Source: Rotaria macrura (taxonomy: Eukaryota; Rotifera; Eurotatoria; Philodinida; Philodinidae). Taken from it: DNA of 64,000 nt. Numbering within the stretch: position 1 is the first letter of the stretch; the number at the start of each line of letters is the position of its first letter. Where the stretch lies: assembly GCA_900239685.1 (NCBI GenBank), contig OENT01000710.1, forward strand, positions 1 to 64,000, in the 5' to 3' direction. A program made the translations under genes and the position numbers. The notes beneath the pieces are model-generated. The model saw nothing but the letters and a program-made list of their open reading frames with translations. It was not told the DNA's origin and searched no databases. This document shows, piece by piece, positions 52,651 to 64,000 of this stretch.

Positions 52651-54314
52651 ATGCAGAATTATTGGTCAAGCATGCCAAAATTTTTCATGTTATCAAAAGA
52701 AATTTCTTTCTTTATCTTTGTTATTGCACTTGCACTATCGATTGAATTATCACAAGCCCTACCCGGAAATCATCTTCGTACAGCAGACATGGATATTTCG
52801 GATAGTGACAATACAGCTCAGCAACGTCGAGCATATGATTTGGATCAATTGAGATATTTTCTATTAACATCAAATGCTGAAGAACGCGCTGCTAAACGTG
52901 AACAACAGAATTTATATCGACGACAAATGGTGAGCAAACATTAAACGATATGTTAGGAAAAAATCATGTTTTGTTTTGTTCGTTTGATTTTATTAGATTC
53001 GTGAACTTCTTAAATCACTCGATGACCCAAGCTCTAATCGAGTAGAAGAACTTAAAAGTAAGTCGATTCTAGTCTGATGCTTCTTTTTATTTTAAATGAA
53101 TTTTAATTCACTCTTGCTTATTAACTAAAACTAAATCAAGCTTTTTTTCTACTAACATCATTATTAACTATTTAGAACGCGCAACATATTGTAGTATTCA
53201 AGATATTTTGCATGGATCTCTTTGTCGCCGGCGGTCTATTAATCATTGATCAGATTCTTTATGGTTACTTAATACATGAATAATAATTTATTTTTGTCAA
53301 AACTAAATAATTAAGCTGCTGTTTATTAACGAACATTCCTCGTTTTCTGGTTTTTGTTTTGTTTTGCTATATAATATTTGCTGCTTTAATATTTGCATCA
53401 ATGCATGATTCCAAAGAAAAAGAAGATTTATACTTGATTGAGCAGAATAAAGTATATTACAAGTGCAACTTATAAAATCTAATTTGCTTCCTGTTTGTGT
53501 TTTTTTTTCGTATTTCTTCTGTTATATTACAAAGATAGCAAACATTAATAGATGAAACGAATTATGTATTTCATTCTTTATTGAAAGCTATTTTAAAATT
53601 AAATATTTTTATCTATATTTCCAGAGAAAATTTCAAGCTTGATTACGATACTAATATTATGTTCTCGACTAATATTGAGTTTTAAAAATTTTATTCAATA
53701 TTTAAAAAGAAATATACTAATCAAACAAAAACAAAAGAATCACTATCGATGTATATTTTTCTAGAACGTATCAAAACCTTCTGTAATTCATATGAAGATG
53801 TTATGAATTCTGACCGAGCTGCATGCGGATAATGTTTCAGCTACATTAATCTCAATATTACGGACACCACCGACATCATGCATTTATACAAATTCTTTTC
53901 TGCTCCTATTAATCGTCAATCTTTTTTTTTCCCTTCAATTTCATCATATGCATACATGACATACGCTTGAAAGGTCTAACATATTCTTGGTAGTCAAACT
54001 TTATCCATAAGATGAAAGGAAAATGCGAACATTAATCACCCACCAACGCTTACATATTTTTGCAGCCCAACCTGACGTTCTTTTTTCTATTAGTAAGCAA
54101 CTTTATTCATGTTAATGTGTATACTATGTTTTTCACTTTTTTTGCATGATTATTGCTATTTTTATTCATCCTAATTGCACCTATTAGTATCCTTACGACT
54201 TTTTCATTGGTTAAAACACGATTAAAAAAATCTTTTTATTCTTCTACTCTTATAGAACGTTTTTGTTCGAGCTGGGAAGAATTTCAAACTTATGGAGCTG
54301 CTTGTATCGGTTAA
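52651..54314 (+). CDS. Neuropeptide-like precursor with alternative last exons
   Basis: Exon 1 (52651-52929) encodes a signal peptide (core FFIFVIALALSIELSQALPG; start at 52651 or 52672) and a propeptide with dibasic sites (QQRR, AAKR, LYRR). Exon 2 (52997-53057) adds IRELLKSLDDPSSNRVEELK and ends in phase 1. Three later exons each begin right after an AG acceptor with AACG, complete a Lys codon and supply Arg: 53176-53249, 53765-53832 and 54256-54314. They encode YCSIQDILHGSLCRRR plus a short tail; IKTFCNSYEDVMNSDRAACG; and FCSSWEEFQTYGAACIG, each with its own stop. The last two end in Gly, a possible amidation donor. The exons fit as mutually exclusive 3' exons giving three disulphide-loop peptides, as in vertebrate calcitonin/CGRP. 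A 27-nt exon (54066-54092) could also be included in frame before the last. The peptides match no family I recognise. Confidence 0.8.
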
Positions 54315-54448
54315 AGTGACATTGATTTTATTCATTTAGCTAAAAGTCTATTTCAAATATTTTTGTTCATCTGCTGTCCTATTTTTTTTTTTTATTTTAC
54401 ACAATGAAAAAATCTCTCATATCAATAGTTGACAATGGTTCTTTAATG

Positions 54449-58626
<4,178 letters not shown>

Positions 58627-59904
58627 TAAAAATATTGAATATTCTAATCGTGTCTTGTCGAATGACGAGCAACTGATAGTTAAATTTATTTAGAAATGAA
58701 TATTTATCGACGAAAAAAAAACACAAAGATCATGAAAATAATAATTGAGTCCATTTCTCAAGGATAATATGACGACTGATCTTCAAGTGATTCAGACGAG
58801 AATCATCTATATAATCTACTGAAATGGCACTTAATGGAAAGAGAAACAAAATAAGATGAAATACATAGATAACAGAAAGAGCATGATCTCTTTGAAGAGG
58901 TTGTTTCTGTTGTAGAAATATCATTACATAATAACCATTGTAAACATAGAATTACTTTGAATTAAAATTCTTAACCACAAGACAAAGTTGTTTGACGTTG
59001 ATATTTGTGACTTCTGAATTCATTTTATGATTGTCTTCAACGAGTATTGATAATCCTAGCAAGCCATGGTCACTTTTCAATAAAAATCGGCTACTAGGTT
59101 AAATTGTGGTTCATTATTCATTAGAAATAAACATGCATCATTAAAGCATAAATAAGTTGAAAAATGACGACTCGTTCCAAGAAACAAAATTCAATCACAG
59201 TTGGAACGAATGAAATCATTGTCATTCGACATTGATCATTGTTTTCAAAGGGTAGACGATGGATTGATGTAAAATATATAATATATTTCAGACTAGCAAA
59301 CAAGACTGAATCGTCGTATCTTGATCTCTACTTTTCGAGATGATGACGTTGAGTAGTCGTCTACGAAGCAACTGTATATTTACATCTTCAAATAAAAGTT
59401 ATCCAATGTTGTTTTATTCACTCAGTATAAAAAACAATGCTTTCAGTTTTTGTTTTGCGTTATGATTACATGGGGCAGTTAACTATGAATTAAAAAGTAG
59501 AAGTTGTTCCCCGAAAATAATCTTTTCTCGTATATTCATATTATTCAATTGTTTATCAAAAATAAGAAAATTTTTACTGAATTGTTCACAGTGGAAAAGA
59601 AAATTTCTATGATTTTGACTACAACAAAAGAACGAATAGATACGTTTCGGACAAAGAATGAACGAATAAATTTAATGCATTAATAAATTAATAACCAAAT
59701 ATACAATAGACACCATGAAGAAGGACAATAAAACACTAAGCTTTAGACTACTTCATAGAGGATAGTTATCGAGAATAAGAATTTTCCCCAATTTTTCATG
59801 TGCATGTAATTACACACATTCAAAGAGAAAGATTTATCCATATCGTGTTTTCCGTTCTCTATTCGAATCCATATCATTATTCTTTTAGAAAAGGAAAAAA
59901 AGAT
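58627..59904. other. Spacer upstream of SLC6 and the small gene
   Basis: About 1.3 kb between divergent genes; both promoters should be here. Short minus-strand open frames have no recognised motif. Confidence 0.5.
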
Positions 59905-60198
59905 ATGAATTTCAATATTGAAATATTCAAAGATTTTCGTTACGATTTAAGTATGTTTATTTAAATTATTCATTCGTGAAGTCTTTGAACTTCTCTTATA
60001 CTTTGTGTAGCTCCCGAGGGTAACTATTCATGTCCTATACATGATTGCCACAGTTACATAGAACTCAAAAATGAGCAAGAATCAATGGGCGAAGATCAAA
60101 TTAAAATTTTTTGGCTCCATGTGCAATCTGTGCAGCTAGATGCATTCGATCAATTATTAAAAAAATTTTCAGAACGATTTGCTACACAAGAAACTTAA
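59905..60198 (+). CDS. Small two-exon hypothetical protein
   Basis: Exon 1 (59905-59950, MNFNIEIFKDFRYDL) joins exon 2 (60011-60198) in frame through a 60 bp GT-AG intron, giving 77 residues ending FATQET. It contains a Cys/His pattern, CPIHDCHSYIEL, that could bind metal, and then an amphipathic helix (LDAFDQLLKKFSERF). No family was recognised and there is no signal peptide. The clean splice sites and intact frame favour a real gene, but it may be an exon pair of something larger. Confidence 0.5.
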
Positions 60199-60596
60199 GC
60201 TAGTAATCCACCTACTTTTTGAATATTTTTCAGCAAGATAGAATTTAGTATTAGCTGCTCAATTAAGTAGAAAGGGGCCCAAAAAAACTGATATATTAAT
60301 AACTTCTTTTTGGACTACTTGTATCTTTTCTTTTCAACATTGAGTAATGTTTTCAAAAGTACTGAGGGAAACAAGCGATTGCTATTGTAGCTTACTTATT
60401 CTCTTGTTTTGTTTCTCTTTTAAATTCATGGATAATGCTATCAATCAAAGACAATACTTATATTCCTAGAAAGTACAGCAAACGGAAAAATTCTGCAATT
60501 TATACATTTATATATGATGATATGCTTTATTTCCAAATGAATAGAAAGATTAAGTTCAATATACAAAAAATATTGAAGATTTTGCCTGATTTGCAG
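60199..60596. other. Spacer before nucleotidyltransferase pseudogene
   Basis: About 400 bp with no gene seen. Confidence 0.5.
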
Positions 60597-61713
60597 AGCA
60601 GACAAAGCTGAAATTGAGGACGTGGTTCCCGAGCTTCAAAAATCAGTTTTTCATTTATCACGTTGTTGTCCATTAGTACTGCGATAAAAGCATTCAATTC
60701 TACCCGTCAGTGCTTGAATCAAACGTTGGTTTAGTATTGTAGGAGTCATACTTTCTTACAAACGAGGGTGTGAGTCGATACTATACCCACTCACACTTTC
60801 TATCGACGTTCTTGAACCAAGTGGACCAGTATGGTTACCAATTAAAGCATTTACTAATGGTCTCGCAGATTACAAAGTCAATTGTGCAATTGGTGGAGGA
60901 TAAGCCGTGCATGCACATGGTGATACAAACGAACAACTCATGATTGTGATATTTTGTTATCTAGAGCTGTAAGTATGTTTTTATCTATTATAACGTATCT
61001 TACTGAATTTTATTGCTTTCTAATTAGAATTATGAAACTTTTATGAAAAAAAAGGTCATTTTAGTCTCAAACTAAAATTCCAGGGTGCTGGAAAAAAGTT
61101 TAATTTTACAAGTATAGGAATATTTGTTGATGTGATTGTAGAAGGAGAAGTGCATTTTGAATGATTCAATAAGCTGGTTATTTTATTTAGTATGTAGGTG
61201 ATGGTTCAATTGGACCAGTTTCGTTTCTAAATCCGAAAGTTTGTCAAGAACATTACTGATAATGTGAAGGTTATTTCATTACCAAAACTCATCGATTTAA
61301 AATTAGCATCGCCCAAACGTTTGCCTATTGATAGAATACAAGACTATAGTGATGTTGTTCAATGTCCAGGTAAAAACGACGGCACCGTAAACGCTGTTAA
61401 ATGATATAAAATGGTGCTAAAACGTCATACTAAAAAAGTGAGGCAAATACTGTGAAAAACGGTAGCCAATTTTTAGGCAGCAAAATGGTCCGTAAAGCGG
61501 TGCGACTGATTACGGCGAAAAATGGTAGAAGTTAATGCTACAATACGCCGATTTATAGCCGTCTAAGACGCTGTTTCCGACGGTCGGAATGATCCTCATG
61601 GGTTCATCAAAATTTTGAAGCTAAAGCAATCATTTTCAAGTTTATTGGATCCTTCGGTTCGAAAGGAATTTGAACAGTTAGTTCTTGATCTCGAAAAAGA
61701 TAACCAAAAATAA
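60597..61713 (+). pseudogene. Bacterial-type nucleotidyltransferase-like pseudogene
   Basis: Plus-strand fragments follow in order a small nucleotidyltransferase-fold family common in bacteria. At about 60870-60960 is an IGGG...AVHAHG motif, broken by a TAA, and then, after a frameshift, DCDILLS with the metal-binding Asp-x-Asp pattern. At about 61084-61160 is GIFVDVIVEGE. At about 61200-61245 is GDGSIGPVSF. At about 61245-61365 is VISLPKLIDLKLAS followed by a degraded RLKDLADVQ-like stretch. At about 61600-61713 is LDPSVRKEFEQL. At least one stop and two frameshifts lie in the conserved parts, and about 0.2 kb of foreign sequence interrupts the end. Likely AG acceptors (for example at 61200) suggest it once had introns. 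Substrate and role are unknown. The family affinity suggests horizontal acquisition, which is common in bdelloids, but this is inference. Confidence 0.65.
61370..61590. repeat. Short insertion with inverted ends in the pseudogene
   Basis: Sequence starting ACGACGGCACCGTAAACGCT and ending with the roughly inverted GCTGTTTCCGACGGTCG separates two parts of the nucleotidyltransferase frame. It is GC-richer than its surroundings and repeats CGGTA/CGGCG motifs. It could be a tiny transposon relic; no clear target duplication was found, and a diverged intron is an alternative. Confidence 0.4.
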
Positions 61714-63480
61714 ACTATTAATGATGAATAATCAACCAAATTTTTGTTATTTGTTTTTAGTAAAAGATATTTTAACGGTTGCTTATTGTTATTGTTTTTC
61801 TCCTTTGAACGTTCAATAAAGATTCTTTTAAATGCCACTGACTTTCTTTTCGATCTAACTGCGAACAATATTTGCTTTAAGAAACATGAATAAAAATAAA
61901 GCACGCTTTAGGTAGTTGAATATCGGAAAAGCTAACAGCTTTAAATTATGCATAAAAAAGAAAAAGATAAGGAAAATAATCGAATCTTTTCGTTGTATGT
62001 TCAGCATAAGAATGCCACAATATTGCATAAACTTCAGAACTATTCAAAAAGAATTACTAACTATTTAACACCTTAATTGATTTATCATCAACAATATAAA
62101 TATAGATGAATTCAGGGTCTTGATGAAATGTTGATAGAAAAAAAAATCTTACTTAATGGTTGAGTCAAGTAGAAAACAAAAAAGAAGAATACATGCTTAT
62201 TTTTATGTAGTTAAAGAAACAGTAAATACTGAACTAATGCAATTGTTTTGTTTTAGAGTTCATGTCATAATGCCTTAAAAAATGAACAAATATAAATTTC
62301 ATTTTCCTTTTTGTTTCATTATCATATTTTTAATACAGAAAAAAAGTAAAAACGTTATTGCAGTAATACTATGACCATGTAATACCAACAACTTTCAAAA
62401 GTACTTCCAAGATGCGGGGGAGAATAAATAACCTTCTCAATATTTTCTCAATATCTCTTTCTATTTTCATAATTTCGGGGAACACGTTTTTTTCAAAAAA
62501 TTCAGCGTTTAATTCTGCACAGATTCGTTTGCGAATGGGCATCATAGAATAAACGCTAAAAATACTTAAATTAGTAATACTGTCGACTTACAATATAAGC
62601 AACTTTCAAACAAAGAATACAGGTACCGTGTATGCTTTTTATGCTGTAAAATATCATAGACAAATTTGAACAAATTTCACTATCCATTTCGTACCGCTTC
62701 AAAGGCTCTATCTTACTACTATGTTCAAGAACCATCACACCGATACCTGATTGTAAAAAATAAGGGTTAAATAAAATTCTTTTTATTTGAGATAAAAAGC
62801 TGCATTTTTTTAATTAGAAAAAAAGACAGTAACGTTTATTAACGCTTCTTTTACGCAATAAGGTTTCCTTATGAAAATTCATGAACATGGTAATAAAATA
62901 GAGCTTTTTAAACTCTGCAAAATGGACATTACAATTTTTCTATTTAGTTTTACATGAAAACAAACAAATACAGGATAGTCGTATTTTGCGTTATAACTCC
63001 AATAACGTTTTTACTTTTATATTTGTGACATTCATTTGTATATGGTTTTGTACAGAATTGAACGCTGAATCCTTTGAAAGAAAGTTCAGTAAGAATCGAC
63101 GAAAACTAAAAAATATATTAAGAAAATACTAAACCCTTCATTTATTCTAGGCCACCCGTTTAATTTCTTTTCTTTTCCTAATATTTCTTATATAGATGTA
63201 GAATTATTCATTTAGACACCTAGATGATAAATGAAATAATTATTTATGGCCAAGTTACATTGTGAAATACTATGAAATTCGTCTTATTCTTTAAATATCA
63301 TTAAATAAAAATTACTTGACAAATTACTTTATTGACGCTGTCTTCGTCAATAAACCACTAATGAGTATCCACACCTCTTAACAGTCTAATGGGTACACAA
63401 GAGAATAAGTAATGTACGTGTGTGTAGCTTTTTTTCTATCCATCATCTCGTCAATATTATTCAATAATTATATCAACTAT
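61714..63480. other. Gene-poor stretch
   Basis: AT-rich sequence with no supported gene. A minus-strand open frame over 61596-61904 partly lies antisense to the pseudogene and has no motif. Confidence 0.5.
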
Positions 63481-63949
63481 TTGAATCTGAGGGTATGGGT
63501 GTGGGTGTTCGTGTTCCTATCGGTACGCTCTCTAAAAAGTGTAGGTGCTGTAGCAATCGCTTTTAAGTTGCGCTTTAGGTACAAAACCTAACATGATTTT
63601 TCCCAGGTGAACACTGGCGAAACTATATTAAGATCTGCTATCAAAAAAAGGTTCGACATAAAAAGTTAGAGAACCACTCAAGCTTGAGACGGAACCATAA
63701 ATCTTTCGCGTGAAACAACAAAGGTTTTGTCTGAAACTGCATGGGTTCGTAATTTATTGCAGAGTAATTTTATCGAACAGATCTTATAATCGTTTGGTAG
63801 TAAAGGTTCCGGCCATGCATCGGTGGGGTGAACCGTTTTTAGTTTGTAGCTGCTCCGTATTTTAAAACGGTTTGGTAAATCAGCTATTTTTTATAGAGAG
63901 TACATCGATACGAACACAGACACACCCATACCCACATCCATATTGAATC
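63481..63949. mobile_element. Short inverted-repeat element with telomere-like ends
   Basis: The left end (GGGTATGGGTGTGGGTG, then TTCGTGTTCCTATCGG and CTCTCTA) and the right end (TAGAGAG ... CGATACGAACACAG ... CACCCATACCCACATCC) are imperfect inverted repeats of about 45 bp. TTGAATC flanks both sides, at 63481-63487 and 63943-63949, as a 7 bp direct repeat, so the insert is about 455 bp. It has no ORF. It looks like a non-autonomous DNA transposon whose termini mimic the telomere-type repeat. Confidence 0.6.
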
Positions 63950-64000
63950 AACGATACTTTTCGTATAATATTGCTGCATGGTTCTTGTTCGTATTCTCAT

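Overview
The window looks like nuclear DNA of a bdelloid rotifer. The reasons are: AT-rich sequence; genes split by mostly 50-70 bp GT-AG introns; animal gene families (p97/VCP, VWA5A-type VIT-VWA, Bicaudal-C KH protein, SLC6 transporter, NHL propeller, C-type lectin, DNA-PKcs); a decayed bacterial-type nucleotidyltransferase; and scattered hairpins built from GGTGTG/TGTGGG-like units, which resemble the telomeric repeat reported for bdelloids. The species assignment is an inference. No virus, plasmid, CRISPR array, rRNA or convincing tRNA was seen.

Layout. 1-1283 (+): 3' half of a divergent p97/CDC48 paralogue. 1284-9369: long gene-poor stretch with one G-rich foldback. 9370-11923 (+): VIT-VWA protein. 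12245 to about 18060 (-): wreck of a DNA-PKcs-like kinase gene, interrupted by a telomere-like hairpin and a minimal hammerhead ribozyme. 19914-22967 (+): coiled-coil protein gene whose second intron carries a 2.1 kb long-inverted-repeat transposon. 22968-30875: no gene seen. 30876-31801 (-): six-bladed NHL propeller. 31950-37774: no gene seen. 37775-38572 (-): pentapeptide-repeat membrane protein broken by two stops. 39324-42355 (-): nine-exon lectin-domain multi-pass membrane protein. 45690-48639 (+): twelve-exon Bicaudal-C-like protein. 52651-54314 (+): secreted neuropeptide-like precursor with three apparently alternative last exons. 54449-58626 (-): 17-exon SLC6 transporter with a 1.25 kb hAT element inserted inside a coding exon. 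59905-60198 (+): small two-exon gene. 60597-61713 (+): nucleotidyltransferase pseudogene. 63481-63949: short telomere-like inverted-repeat element.

The neighbouring genes do not form a pathway. Two themes run through the region. One is gene decay and transposon insertion: p97 D2, DNA-PKcs, the pentapeptide protein, SLC6 and the nucleotidyltransferase all show damage. The other is membrane and secreted signalling: the lectin receptor, peptide precursor, transporter and NHL protein. The strongest candidate for something undescribed is the peptide gene. One signal-peptide exon and one linker exon can splice in frame to three separate exons, each opening with a Lys-Arg cleavage site and encoding a different two-cysteine peptide with its own stop.

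All gene models come from reading splice sites and frame by eye; no alignment or search was run. Comparisons with known families rest on memory of those families.
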